Below are positions 51,580-64,000 of a stretch of 64,000 nucleotides of DNA, piece by piece. The stretch comes from Dermatophagoides farinae (lineage: Eukaryota; Arthropoda; Arachnida; Sarcoptiformes; Pyroglyphidae). Below the pieces are notes generated by a model. That model did no database searches and had not been told where the DNA came from. It worked only from the letters and a program-made list of their open reading frames with translations. The stretch's first letter is position 1. Every line of letters starts with the position of its first letter. The position numbers were made by a program, and so were the translations under genes. Location: positions 372,001 through 436,000 of the forward strand of contig NC_134681.1 in NCBI RefSeq assembly GCF_024713945.1, read 5' to 3'.

Positions 51580-54500
51580 TATAGAAAGTAGTGAACACAT
51601 TGAAGCTATGGATTTCTTTGCTTCTTTGATATTCTAAAATTTTTATATGAAGTAAAGATTCTTTACCATTCTATCGATCCATAAAATTCATCATCATCAT
51701 CATCATCATCATTAGTCGTCGTCGTCGTCGCTGTTGTCGTTGTTGTTGTCGTTTTAGTTGCCGTTGTCATTTTCAAATCTCTTATGATTTTTTTTTCACT
51801 ATTTTGGCTCTTCTCTTAACCATTATTCTTGTTAGCACTTCGTTTTTTTGCTGTTATTTTCTGACATACCAATAATAATAATAATATTCTTTACATTTTT
51901 TTTTCTTCTATGTCGATAATGTTTGAAGAGTTTGTTACTTTATTTCAAAATGAAACAAATAAACTGTAAAAAGTATGAATGAATAGTGAACAAAATGAAC
52001 AAAATGAATGAAATGAGTCATTGAATTTTTGATTTCTTTTTTTTCAATTCTTTTCCCTTGTTATTATATAATAGACATCATTTTTTTTGTGTGTTTGAAA
52101 ATAGAATAATTATTGGAAAAAAATTATTCAGATTTGGTTATTATGATTGAAAACAAACATTAACATTGACAAAAGTTTTTTTTTTGTGAATCCAATTCAT
52201 CAATGTAACATGTAACAACAACAACAAGAAAATAAATGTCTTTGTTTCCGTTCACAGATTGAAACAAAAAAAAAAAAAAAAAAATACAAACAGTTGAAAT
52301 AAGAATATAGAACAAAAGTAACTAAAGGCCAGAATTGAAACAAACAAACACATAAGCGAGCGAGAAAAAAATGATAAATTGACTTGATTCTTGACAAACA
52401 ATCATAACAACAACAACAACAACACAACGACTACGACAATAGTGAAAACAACAAGTTAAGAATCAAAAAAAAAAAAAACTGAATCACTGAATTTGCTTGT
52501 TTGTTCCAGAATACAAATCTTTTTTTATGAAGTGAAAAAAATAATAATAATAACCGAATGATTAAAAAACATTATTATTATATTGTGGTTTTGACATTTT
52601 TTTTTTTGTTCATTGTTTCCGTTCAGTCCAAGTTTACTTTTCGCTCTCTCTCTCTCTCTCTCTTTCTCTCTTTCTCTGAAAATGTATGAAACAGCATCTG
52701 TTATGAGAAAAAAGGGGCAATGTGTTTGTGTTTATTCTCTAATTTTTTGGTACATTCCACTACATCATTATTCTTTTATATTGGCTTCAAAATAATAAAA
52801 CAAAAAAAAAAACAAATTCGATTTTTCTTCTTGTTTGTCCTGTATGTGATTGAAATGATTTGCAATCTATTTCATTTCATTTTTGTTTGTTTATCTGTTT
52901 GTCTGTCTGTCTGTTCGGATAGTGGAGACCTAATAATGTGTTTTTCTTTTCTGGTCGTCTTTCTGTCTGATCAAATGTTTTTTTATTTTTATTTTTTTTA
53001 TTTTATTTTTCATCATTGCATTTGTTGTCCTGGTAATTGTTGGAATAAATTTTCCCTTTTCTCAATTCGAATTGTCGTTTCACATTATTATTATTATTAA
53101 GATATAACAACAACAACAACAACAACAACAATTTCAAATACTAATACTGTCAAACTATTGTAGATTGTCTTGGTGATCAACATTTGTTTGTTTGAAGAAA
53201 AAAAAATCGCCTAATAAGCAGACAAACAAATTATTTGAAAAAGATACGGAATAGTTGAGAAAGAGAGAGAGATAAAAAAAAATCTTCAAATCATTCTATT
53301 TTTGTTTGTTTTTTTTTTGAGATAGAAAGAGAGAATTTCGCCCTATTCTTGACAATAATTTTACTATTATTGTTTGCCTAATATCAAAGATTTTTGTTCC
53401 AGACTGATATTATAAATGTATGAGATTGGTTTGTTTCTTTTGTCTGATTGTTTATTGTTTCTATTTCCATCTGCAATTCATATATATATTCCTGTCTGGA
53501 AATTGAATTTATTTATACAAATTTTCTCAATTTGAAAAGTTTTCCATTCAAGATTGATAATAATAACCATGATGATGATGATTATTGAATGGGAAATTGA
53601 TAATTGATTTTCAAATCAATTTATTAACCACTTGAATGATGAAATGTATTTTTTGTTGTTGTTGTGGATTTGTTTTCTACCACAAAAAAAAGAAACTGTC
53701 GAGTGTTTTTTTTTTCATTAAAAATATAATGTTCAATAAAGCAATACAAACCACAATGTCACGGATAAAATTGTTTTTTTGGATGAATTAATGAAAAATC
53801 TTTTAATAATAAGATTCCATGCCATTCGTGCGTGTATATATAAATGTAATGTGTGTGTCTTAATATCACTATAACTGACGTGATCATCATCATAGTATAG
53901 TATTATCTAATAAAATGATAAAATGATACATCATAACAAACAACATTATCGTCAAAACATCTGAAAGCATACAAACACGCACATTATACTGACTATGATG
54001 ACTAAGAATAAAAAAAACTATGATTAACCAATATGTATCCATGAATCTACAGAAATAATAATAATAATAATAATTCAAGTTTCAAAGCCCATTATTTCCA
54101 TTTCGGTGGGCAATTTTTTTTTTTACTACTTTTACTGTTCTTCATCATTATTAGCGTGTTTGATGAGTGTAGGCGGCTGTAGAAAATGGAATGGGAATTA
54201 ATATATGCGGATATTTTTGTTTTTGTTTTTAGACAAGTTAGACATGTTGTGAAGTAGTAATGTATTTTGTGGTTTATGATGAAAAAAAAAATTTTTTTTT
54301 TCATTCATCAAGCTATTAGTGTTCGATATCGATATTTTCATGGTATGATAAAAAAAAACTTTGAACCAACATCGACAATGATACCGATAATCAATTTGTA
54401 TGAATTAATGAAGAGTTTTTTTTTCTCAAAAACATAAACATTTCATAAGTTGAGATCAAATCACTTGACTTTTTTTTTTGGGCACACCATCACTCATTCG

Positions 54501-56286
54501 GAATCATTTTTTTCGTACATTAATTTTAAAGTTTTTTGTTGTCGTTGTTGTTGTTGTTGTTGTTGGAAGGAGAAATCTATGAAAAAAAAGAGAGAATCAT
54601 GTTTGAATTTCATTAGATTAAATTCAATAAATTACATTCTTGGGAATCGGACAAAGCGAACTTTTGCTGATTTTAATTTGAAACAAAACAAAACAAAAAA
54701 AACAACAACTTGAATTCGTTAAGCTTCCATCATTGTTAATTAGGCTATTTTGGTTGAAAACTTAAATTAAGTTACTTAATGAAAGTGATAAATGAAATGA
54801 AAAAAGCTTCATCTAATCAAGTTTTCATTTGCTATCAGATAAATAATTTCTCATTAGTGTGGTTTTTGTTTTTTTTCTCGGTTTTGTTTTGTTTCACACC
54901 ATTTTTGAAACATTTTTTTTTTAAATGATAACGGCAAAACAAAAACCAACACTTTTTCAATTTGATTCCAAATGATGAATCAAATAAATCAATCCGCTCT
55001 GTTTGATTGTTTTTTTTTGCTTCATTTTTTTTTGAAAGCGAATCAAAGACTTGAAAAAAAACAATTTTACTTCTTTTTTTTGTTGGAATTCAATGGACCC
55101 AGTTTTTTTCCGTTCATCTACCATTATATCAGCATAATATCTATCTATCTATCTATCTATTTGGTATAGTAAACTCAATGCTCATGCAATGAACAAACAA
55201 ACAAACGAAAAAAAAAGAATGGCTTTCAACTGAATTAAATGCAATGAAGCAAAAAAAAAAACAAAAACAAAAATTGAACATGAAAATAAAATGAAATGAA
55301 ATGAAATCAACAGTAAATCAACATAAACAAATAATAAATTAGAATGTTCAAAGCTAACGATATGATACAGTGTGATTCTGTGGGAAAAAAAATGTATCAA
55401 AGTTTTTACAATAGTTTAAAAAAATGATGATGATGATGATGGTAATGATTATGAAAACTTATTTATGATGGATGTTAAACTGATGGAAATAGAAACAAAA
55501 TTCTTCCATCAATGATGATAACAAGAAGAAGAAAAAAATATTGATTACATTAAACAACAAAACTACATCATTTACATGTCCAATGGTCCGAACCGTATCG
55601 TACACATACAATACACATTTGATTATGGTGAAATGGTGTACTATGCTATAGGGCTTGTTTTGCCATAAACGACGACGACAACAACAACATTATCTCAATA
55701 ACATCCATTCGTTGTATACATACATAAATAAATCCACACACACACACACACAAACATTGATCTTAATTTAATTACATAATCAAACCCATAAGGTTTATAT
55801 CAATAGAAATATTTTTTCTCTTTTTCTTATTTCATTTTCCAGATCATTGGATCAATTTTTATTGAATTATTATTATTATTATTATTGTTTTCCAATTGTA
55901 TGGATATATATAATCAATTTTGATCATGATTTCAATTGATACAGCTACTATTTCAGTAGTTGGCTTGACAAGAAGATGCTGACAAAAACAAAAATCATTC
56001 AATACAACAATCTCCAGGATCTTGGATCAAAAAATAAAACAAAAAAAAAATCTATTTATTGTTTATAGATAAAGATATCAATAATAATGATTATGGTGAA
56101 TAATCCATCATAATCATCATCATCATCGATGTAAATATTGATGATTAGAATGATGATGGTGGCATTGAAACCTGCTTATTCAAACCCAAAAACCAAAATA
56201 AATAAAAAAAAAATCCAAAATCCATTCATTGAGTGATCCATTCATTTAATATTAAACGTTTTTTTTCTGCCTACCTATTCCATAGA

Positions 56287-56322
<36 letters not shown>

Positions 56323-59300
56323 AGAAAAACCGTTGGATTTCAACAAAAAAAAAACAACTGAAAATCTCTAAAATTTTATTCTGGAACAAACACGCACACA
56401 TACACATCTAGACACAATGGTTATTTTCTTCTTTTTGCATTTATATCGGCATTATTTTTTTTTTCACTAAGTCGATCAAATAATATATATACGGACCATG
56501 GTTATAACAAACGTTGTATATGTATATACAATGTATGGTTAGAATCTTATCAAATATATAAAGGATCCTGGTTCTGGTTATTCTGGTTTCTCATTTTTTT
56601 TCATTTTCATCTTAAGTTATACACCCACACACACACACACATACATTTTTCATTGGTCCTGGTTAATTGGACTTGAGACATCACGCACACCATTTGGAAC
56701 AATTTTTTTTTTCTTGACAATTGAGACGTCGCATTAGAGTCGAACATGGTGCAATTTTTTTTTCGTTAAATTCACAAACATACATAGAGAAACAAAAAAA
56801 AAAAAAAAACTGAAGCTTAATATGCAAGCCTTGCTTTTGCTTCTTGGTTCCAGCTGCTGAATTTGAGCTGTCTGTTTTTTTTATATAATATTAAACCGCC
56901 GATGGACGACCATCATCAACAAGACAAGATAGTACTAATAATAATATTGTCATCATCATCATCATCATCATCATGATTATTTGTGCACAAAATGTCGATT
57001 CTGTTCATTTAGGTTAAAATGGATTCATTTTTTTTACGGGAAGCATATCCAATAGATAGAAGGAGAGAGAGAATATCGTATATATTGGGCGTAATCTTTT
57101 TTTTCTTCTCTTCTTCATTTTTAAGATAGTAAAATTGAATGAATGAATGAATTAGGAGCATCCTCATCGGTTCCACACACACACACATACACATGTCAGC
57201 AGAACCTAGTATTTGGGCATGTGAAAAAAAATTCCAATATATAAAATGGATGAATCAACAAACGAATTATATATATATGTAATATAATTTAACATCAACT
57301 CAATGCTTCTATGGAATCCTTTTTAGATATTTTTTTTTCTCTGCTTTTCCACTCTAATTTTTTTGCTGTTTGTTTATAATGATGATACAGGAAGAAAAAT
57401 GGAAGAAGAAAAAGTAGGTGAAAAAAAAGGATGAGAAATCATCATCATCATAATAATATATATATATATATATAGAAGTCATAAGCGAATATATAAATAA
57501 ATAGCATTGAACCAAAACCAATAATATTACTATAGTCAGACGAATAGATGACAAAAACAACAACAACAACAAAAACGGGTAAAGATAGGTTTTCCGAATT
57601 TTCTAGATAAATGAATGAATGAATGAATGAATGAGTGGATCACAGACAAACATAAACAATTTACAAACGAAAAAAAAAATCAAAAAATTTATCGGTAAAT
57701 TTCAAATTTTTTTTGTTTGTTTGTTTTGTTTCACAAAACGATTTAGAGATTTTTTTTCTCTTTCGGTCAAATTGCAATAGTTACTTTTACATCATCATTA
57801 ATATATATCACATCCACATCCTCATCCTCATCATTACCAATACAGTGGTTGTAAAGCCAAAAAAAAAACAATTCATTCATTCTACCACATTCAAAGTGTA
57901 TGGTTCGTATATAATAATTTTTTTTTGTTCGTTGAATAAAGAAACAAGCACGTCAAAATCGCCAATCGCAAGTCGGCAAATTTGTATTTATTCGGTTAAG
58001 GGCATCCAAACGCGATTGCGTTAGTCTGTGTGATGAAAGCGGACCAAAAAAAAAGAAAGAAAAAAAATGGATAGAGAAAGAAACCTATTTTAGTATATCG
58101 AGTCCAATATACTTTGCCTTCTGTGTTTGTGTGTGTGTGTATATTATTTTTTTCAAGTTTAAGCTTCTTCTTCTACATTTTAGGTCTCAAGTGTGCTATT
58201 ACTTATGTGTTTGTGTGTGTGTGTGTGTGTGTGTATGCACATAGGACATACACCCATAAACACATACAGAATTTGAAATAGAAACAGGACAAATGAAGAG
58301 CCAAAAAGAAAAAGAAAGAAAAAAAACCCCAAGAAAACTGGTTCGGGTTCCAGGATTCTCCCATCATTCATTCATTCACTCAGGCATTTTCTCTCTCACT
58401 TTTTCTACCAATGATTGGATCTCTCTATATGTGTATTTGGCTTTTAGCGTGTGATTCTCGCAAGAGAATGAGAAAAACACATCTAGATTGTCGTCTACTA
58501 CAATTTTCGTCGTCGTCGTCGTCGTTGCCGTCGTCGTCTATTTTCTTTTCTTTCATATTACCAGTATTCGTTTTTCATATTTCATTCAATGTAATGTTTA
58601 TTAATATTATTATTCTACTGTATATGTATTCTATCAATTCTATTGTGAATGTGAAACAAACTCAGCATTTCTATCTCTCTCTCACTCTTTTTTTTTCATT
58701 GATTCAAGTTGTCCACAAATCTGGCCCTTGTATATATATAAATTTGTGTATGTGTGTGTGTGTGTGTGCAGTGTAAACTATGTATTCTGGATAAAAATCA
58801 CAATAATAATAAATTCTCATGATAATGATGACAATTATAATGATGATGATCATATTTGGATGATGATCTATGAATGACTCTAAATGTCTACATTACAAAA
58901 TATATATATGTGTGTGTGACCATTGTATGTGATGTATCAACCAGAAAACAAAACAAGAAAAAAACAAATGTTCATTATCAAACATTATCGTCATGATTTC
59001 AATGAAATTATCATCGTTTATCATTAATAAATTGTTTACGAACGAAAAAAAAGAATATTCATGATTAAAAAAAATCATACAACAACAACAACCATAACAA
59101 CAACAACAATCATGATTAACAAACAACAAAAAGAAATTCATTCAAATCATCATCATATAATTATTATTTCGCATAATTAATCAATCCATTTTGTTTAGAT
59201 TAGATAAAATTTATACATTGAATTTTTTTTTATCAACAACAACAACAACAACAACGACAAAAATGTTCATATAGAGAATGTACAAACCTGAATGTGAAAC

Positions 59301-60098
59301 CATAACCAGAAAATAAAACGCACACCCAAACAAACAAAAAATCCATTGAAAAAAAAGAATATTGAAACAATGTAAATGTTGCTCTAAAATATACTTACAA
59401 CTATTCGACAACAACAACAAACGGCTACAATCATTATTAGAACAATTAAGTTTATTATTATTTTTTTTCCATAATGTCTTTTGTTGTTATTGTTGTTGTT
59501 TTTTCAACATTTTTTCCGGTATCTCATTGATAATGGGCCTTTTTGTGAATGGATTATTATCCATTTTCATCATTATGGTAATCATGGACAAATGATGATA
59601 TGTGATGATGACCAATCATGCTGTCATCATCATCATGTCATATGCATCAGAACAACAATTATCATAATTTATTTGAACTAATATCAACAATTCTACAATA
59701 ATTGAAATGTCCAATAATAACAAAAAAAAAAAAAAACAAATGATGGACAATAAAGAATGTGTGCGTATGTGTATGTGTGTTTGTGCCTGTAAATTACAAT
59801 TCGTAAATCAATTAATATCCTTCTCATCATATCATTTTTTATAATATAATAATTAAAGTGGTGAAAGATTAAAAAAAAAATAATAATTCTCAATCACACA
59901 ATTACAGTGATCAGCAACGGTGTATCAAATCCGATTATATCAATAAATTCAATCGTTTTGTTTCTGTCCATTTTTTTTTTGCTTTCTCTCTCTTTCTCTT
60001 CTCTTTGAAAATTCATTCATCATCATCATTATTATTATTATTATTGTTGTTGTTGTTGTTGTTGTTGTTATTTCAAATTGTATTGTTTTTGCTTTCAG
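45607..60098. other. Long repeat-rich region with no supported gene
   Basis: These 14.5 kb separate the decarboxylase start from the first plausible exon of the membrane-protein gene. The first kilobase probably contains the decarboxylase promoter: an AAGATGGC at 45922-45929, an AATCGATAAT site next to it, and two ACGTG-type boxes at about 45788-45800. The rest is A/T-rich DNA with (GA)n at 51529-51577, (TG)n at 56288-56318 and 58208-58234, (CGTT)n near 46306-46322, (TCTA)n at 55140-55160, and many CAA, ATC and AAAAC tracts. Parts may be introns or 5' sequence of the downstream gene. Open frames here are short and of repeat composition. Confidence 0.6.
51529..51577. repeat. (GA)n microsatellite, about 49 bp
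   Basis: A near-perfect GA dinucleotide tract in AT-rich spacer. It is the third longest purine/pyrimidine dinucleotide run in the window. Confidence 0.95.
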
Positions 60099-60350
60099 TG
60101 ATTCGAGTGTGAAATAATAATTAGTGTTGTGAATTCATTTGATGAAAGTTGTTTAGCGATTAAACAGGAATTAGAAGGCCATAATTTAGTTATCCATTTC
60201 AGCAACATTTGATGAACATGTATTGATGAAAGTATTTTAATGACGACGACGTGTAAGATTAAAGTCTTTCAGCTGACGCCGTCACACGTAATAGCTGCCG
60301 TCGCTAAAGACGGTCAATATTCGTCATCAATATTGTTACATTGAAGCAGT
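60099..60350 (+). promoter_or_regulatory. Putative 5' UTR with a chain of upstream ORFs
   Basis: A strong acceptor (ttttgctttcag, AG at 60097-60098) suggests that a 5' UTR exon starts at 60099. It contains uORFs at 60142-60156, 60212-60226, 60226-60240 and 60240-60344. The last three are linked by overlapping stop/start signals, TGATG at 60224-60228 and TAATG at 60238-60242. The last uORF has 34 codons, ends in TGA six bases before the main ATG, and is in the same frame as it. Other AG acceptors near 60202 and 60271 could shorten the leader. The DNA pattern is seen directly; the translational effect is inferred. Confidence 0.45.
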
Positions 60351-61631
60351 ATGAACAGATATCGGGCCATGACCTATGTGCTCGTTGTGAGCAACATAAT
60401 AATGTTGGTGGCCATGTTTATTGCCGCTTTTTGGGGATTCACTTATCCAAAAATTGTTGTCGATGGCTATGAATCAGGTAAATCGGCATTTGTTGCGGCA
60501 TTTATGTGCTGTTTGGCCGGTATCTGTCTTTGTGGTCTCAATTTTCAAAATTACTACCTCCTGGTCACGTATGCTGTATTACATTTGCTTATAATGCTCA
60601 ATCAATTGTTCAGCTTGCTCCCATTTACTTGGACACGAATTCCTAATTATCCGCTCACCGGTAATGTTTCAACACAAGTATATGTTATGTTGGTACCGAA
60701 AATTTTTCTTGTTGCGTTTGCATTCGCATTGGCCTACAAATTGCGACGAGATGAAAAACGATACGAACTAGCACGTACCGGTGGCCTACATCAACGTTTA
60801 CCATGTCATATTGTACCTAGACCAGAGCCGGGTCGCTGTCAATCAGCACCGCTCAATACCGGTTCAATGTACCATGGGGCCAACAATGGACGTACATCCG
60901 GTTATGGAACAAATGAACGTGGAGCTCCGCCATCAGTAAATACAAACGATCATTTAACAATCAGTCAACAACCGCCACCTCCTCCACCGGCCCATATGAG
61001 TACACATCCTCTACGAATGATACCGGGAACTGGTAGTCAACAGCCAGTACCACTTGGCCAAGCACCATCAGCCGTATCGGCACCAACAATACCACCGCCA
61101 CCGCCTCCGTTGCCAACATCGACATCAACGTCGACAAATCAAATTATACATACACCTCCAATATATCCATTACATAGGCCAAGTGTTACCGATGTATCAT
61201 CAATCAATTCACCAAGTCGTCCGAACGTCATTTCAGCATCATGTCATCGACCAATACCAGTGCCAGCAAACCAATGTCCGTCCCGTATTGGCAATCACAG
61301 TACTAGCTGTGGTGGCCTAAACGATATATCCACAATGATACATGATGAACAACAACAACAATCACATCATGATCAATTAAGCCGAACACCTGCAAGGTCG
61401 TCAGGAGTCCATTGGCGACCATCATCATCGGCATACCATCATCCACATCATCAAAGTGCTATTACAGCACAACAACAACAACAACAACAGCAACAACAAC
61501 CGCAACCATCACAACAACAACAATTACCACCAACATCAATGACGCCTACAAAACAATGGTGGCAAAACACTAGTGCCAAACAACAACAATACAGTCCTTA
61601 TTATCGAGACGTTTACAATCCTAATTTCTGA
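60351..61631 (+). CDS. Four-pass membrane protein with Pro/Gln-rich cytosolic tail, family not recognised
   Basis: A single open exon encodes 426 residues. Four hydrophobic segments are clear at about 7-30, 45-63, 68-92 and 110-131. An NVS glycosylation sequon at 105-107 lies in the loop between the third and fourth, and a basic KLRRDEKR stretch directly after the fourth suggests cytosolic termini. The remaining 290 residues are low in hydrophobics: two proline runs of five to six residues (around 205-255), Thr/Ser-rich parts, a Gln run near 370-385, and a closing SPYYRDVYNPNF that resembles tyrosine-based tail motifs. The base composition is less AT-rich than the surrounding DNA, supporting real coding. 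AATAAA at 61640-61645 gives a very short 3' UTR. Polyproline runs could bind SH3, WW or EVH1 domains. I do not recognise the family, and no function is assigned. Confidence 0.82.
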   Translation: MNRYRAMTYVLVVSNIIMLVAMFIAAFWGFTYPKIVVDGYESGKSAFVAAFMCCLAGICLCGLNFQNYYLLVTYAVLHLLIMLNQLFSLLPFTWTRIPNYPLTGNVSTQVYVMLVPKIFLVAFAFALAYKLRRDEKRYELARTGGLHQRLPCHIVPRPEPGRCQSAPLNTGSMYHGANNGRTSGYGTNERGAPPSVNTNDHLTISQQPPPPPPAHMSTHPLRMIPGTGSQQPVPLGQAPSAVSAPTIPPPPPPLPTSTSTSTNQIIHTPPIYPLHRPSVTDVSSINSPSRPNVISASCHRPIPVPANQCPSRIGNHSTSCGGLNDISTMIHDEQQQQSHHDQLSRTPARSSGVHWRPSSSAYHHPHHQSAITAQQQQQQQQQQPQPSQQQQLPPTSMTPTKQWWQNTSAKQQQYSPYYRDVYNPNF

Positions 61632-61713
61632 CATATAAAAATAAAATATCCATATATATAATTGGAGCTCTTGGATTTTTTTTTTTTTTTTTTTTTTTTG
61701 AAGACAATCAGAA

Positions 61714-61744
<31 letters not shown>

Positions 61745-64000
61745 GAGATATAACAGAAACTATGGATAATAAACAATTTCAATAGTGATTACCAAAAAAA
61801 AAGAAAAAATAGCGAACTTATCATCATCATTATCGTCATCATTGCCATTATCATCGACATAATTTGTTTTCTTTTATTTTCTGATTGTTCCAAGAAAAAA
61901 TACATTTTTAATAATTTGAATATAGAAATATAAATGAAAAAGAAAAATGGAAAATGAAAAATGAAAAAAAAATCATAATAACCAAGATTTATGTGTGTGT
62001 GTGTGTGATGAATGAAGATAAAAGAACCATCAACAAAACAAAACAAAAATTTCTTTGTAATCATAGGAGTAATTCATCATCATCATCATCATCATCATCA
62101 TAATCATCATCAGAATTTTTTTTATGTTACAAACCAAAGACAACCAAGAATCAACCAGAATCCATAATCATCAATTTCAATTCATTGTCCATATCGGCAA
62201 ATTTTTTTTTCTTTCAATGAATGGATGTCTGTTACATTTTTATTCAGAATAGAAATTTTGTTACCAACATCATCATGGTTACCCATCGTCATTCCTCTTA
62301 AATACATACCAGATTAACACATTGAATTTGTGTGTGTGTGTGTGTTAAAGTATTGCCAAAGATCCATTATCATGCTCATCATGCTCATCATTATCATAAA
62401 AATCATCATTTTTGTGGCAAAAAAAAACAATAACAACAACAACAGGCAAACATTGCATTGCATATTAAAAGTTATATATATAATTTATATCATTTTACGT
62501 AAAGACAGAAATAATGATGACGATGGTGACAGAAACAACATTATTCATAAATAAAACGGACAGATTAATACGTACATTAATGTTTGTTTTGTTTTGTTTT
62601 TTTTTTTGATTTTTATTTCATAATGAGAGCTCAAATTTTACCTATTCAACACACACACACAAACATACAAACAGAATAGGATTTTATTCTATTTGTATAA
62701 AAGAATAAATATTGTAATCATTTACACAAGATACTGGAATAAGAAAATTTTTTTTTCTCGCATCATCGTTTGATTATATAACTAATTCATCATTTTCATA
62801 ATTATTAGCCGATATTGAACCAACCAACCAACCAACCAACCAACCAACATACATTGTAAATTTGATCTCAAACAAAAGAAAAACATTTGTGGCCAAAAAA
62901 AAAAAATTTTCAATATCAAATTTTCTTTCATTGCTGTTATCCATTTTTATCTTGTATATTTAGTTGAATAAGTAAATCACACACACACACACAAACAAAT
63001 ACGTACAAAACGATCAATCAATTGAATTTAATGCAAAAAAAAAATGCAGGTCAAATACAATCAATTAAACACAATTGTTGCCATCATTGTTGTTGATTAA
63101 TTATGATTTAATTATGACAAAATGTCTTGGATATTTTTATCAGATATGAAAAAAACAACTTCTATTGATGATTGATTTGATGATTCCATTTTTTCATTTA
63201 TTAATGATTCCATCATTCATTTATTCATTCTGATTGATTATTATGATATTTTTAATGTGACTACACCCACCAACAAACACAAATATACAACTAACATTGA
63301 TATACGAATATATGAAACAAAACAAACAAACAAAAAAAAATACCCAAAATGATCTGTTATTATTATTATTATTATTAAAAAAACAACAACAACAACAACA
63401 AATTATCAATTGTAATAACCAGAATGAATGAAAAATTTTCTTCTCTTTTATTTTTTGTTTTTCATTCTACACAAACAAACACACAGGCGCCTCTATTCAA
63501 TTGATCGTTGTACAGGAGAGAGAAAAAAAAGCTGAAAAAAAATCTTTTATTCAGATCAATAATAATTATCGCCCATTATCATCATCATAAATTCTGTAAA
63601 TAACAGTATATCGTTGTCGTTGTTATATGAATGAAAAGATCTTACTTTCTTCTTACTTTCTTCTCTTTTTTTTTGCTTCGTTTGGTCTTTAATTTATACA
63701 AACCATAGAACATGATGATTATGATGATGATGATGATATACAAAAAAAAATTATAATGAAACAAATATGAATGTTATCATTATTATATATGATGAATATA
63801 AATGATAATGATGATCGATAATGATAATGATAATAAAGACAAAAATAAAAACAATACAATGTCAACTGAAGAATATATTGTTGTTGTTGTTGTTGTTGTT
63901 GTTGTGATGTTTATTATCATTATTATATATATTATTTATTATTATTATCAAAATGGAATCAAATAATTAATTAAAAAAAGAAAGAAAGAAGAAAAAATTT
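61632..64000. other. Spacer downstream of the membrane-protein gene
   Basis: The polyadenylation signal at 61640-61645 belongs to the gene upstream. The rest is A/T-rich with a T-run at 61676-61699, (CA)n at 61720-61742, (ATC)n at 62076-62100, (CCAA)n at 62820-62848, and (GTT)n at 63882-63904. No coding exon or RNA gene is supported up to the window end. Confidence 0.65.
62820..62848. repeat. (CCAA)n tetranucleotide repeat
   Basis: Seven perfect copies of the CCAA unit lie in a row between A-rich stretches. This unit is uncommon among the ATC, CA and CT repeats of the window. Confidence 0.95.

Noticed and set aside
57713-58024. Frame ending in a less AT-rich segment (57950-58030)
   Set aside because: The local composition hinted at an exon or RNA gene, but there is no convincing splice site, domain or cloverleaf.
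62820-62848. CCAA repeat as a telomere-like array
   Set aside because: The unit is not the arthropod TTAGG telomere repeat or a variant of it, and it lies inside ordinary spacer.

Overview
The window looks like nuclear DNA of a small arthropod with an AT-rich, compact genome, most likely an astigmatid mite such as a house-dust or scab mite. The grounds are a caudal homeobox gene, an R&R-type chitin-binding cuticle protein, mostly short introns (about 50-100 nt) with GTAAGT/TTTCAG-type borders, and spacers saturated with (ATC)n, (CA)n, (CT)n, poly-A/T and AAAAC-type repeats. The species assignment is inference. No tRNA, rRNA or CRISPR array was found.

Layout. 457-1424 (+): small secreted 12-cysteine protein, three exons. 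3300-4769 (+): Gi/o-class G-protein alpha subunit, six coding exons, with an altered C-terminus. 5214-6366 (-): cuticle protein, four exons, tail-to-tail with the G-alpha gene. 6.4-15.5 kb: repeat-rich spacer. 15593-17722 (+): TENT5/FAM46-type poly(A) polymerase with a long C-terminal extension, one coding exon. 17.7-32.9 kb: spacer interrupted by a mariner-family insertion (22448-24221) built as a giant foldback, with 573-bp near-identical inverted arms around a truncated transposase. 32904-41210 (+): caudal/Cdx homeobox gene, three coding exons, 4.1-kb first intron. 42306-44138 (+): SPO11-like meiotic double-strand-break enzyme with a 275-residue Q/N/S/Y-rich N-terminal exon. 44286-45606 (-): diphosphomevalonate decarboxylase, tail-to-tail with SPO11 (147 bp apart). 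45.6-60.1 kb: repeat-rich DNA with no gene I can support. 60351-61631 (+): four-pass membrane protein of unknown family with a Pro/Gln-rich tail, preceded by chained upstream ORFs. 61.6-64 kb: spacer.

The genes do not form one pathway. They are independently transcribed single genes covering signalling, cuticle, RNA tailing, body patterning, meiosis and isoprenoid synthesis. The two tail-to-tail pairs have very short shared 3' regions, so their transcripts may overlap.

The observations most worth following are the foldback mariner, the stop-start overlapping uORF chain ahead of the membrane protein, the SPO11 low-complexity N-terminus with an internal 23-residue repeat, the G-alpha C-terminus lacking the pertussis-toxin cysteine, and AAGATGGC (YY1/TISU-like) elements upstream of G-alpha, SPO11 and the decarboxylase. 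All exon joins were read by eye from splice motifs and reading phase. There is no transcript evidence.
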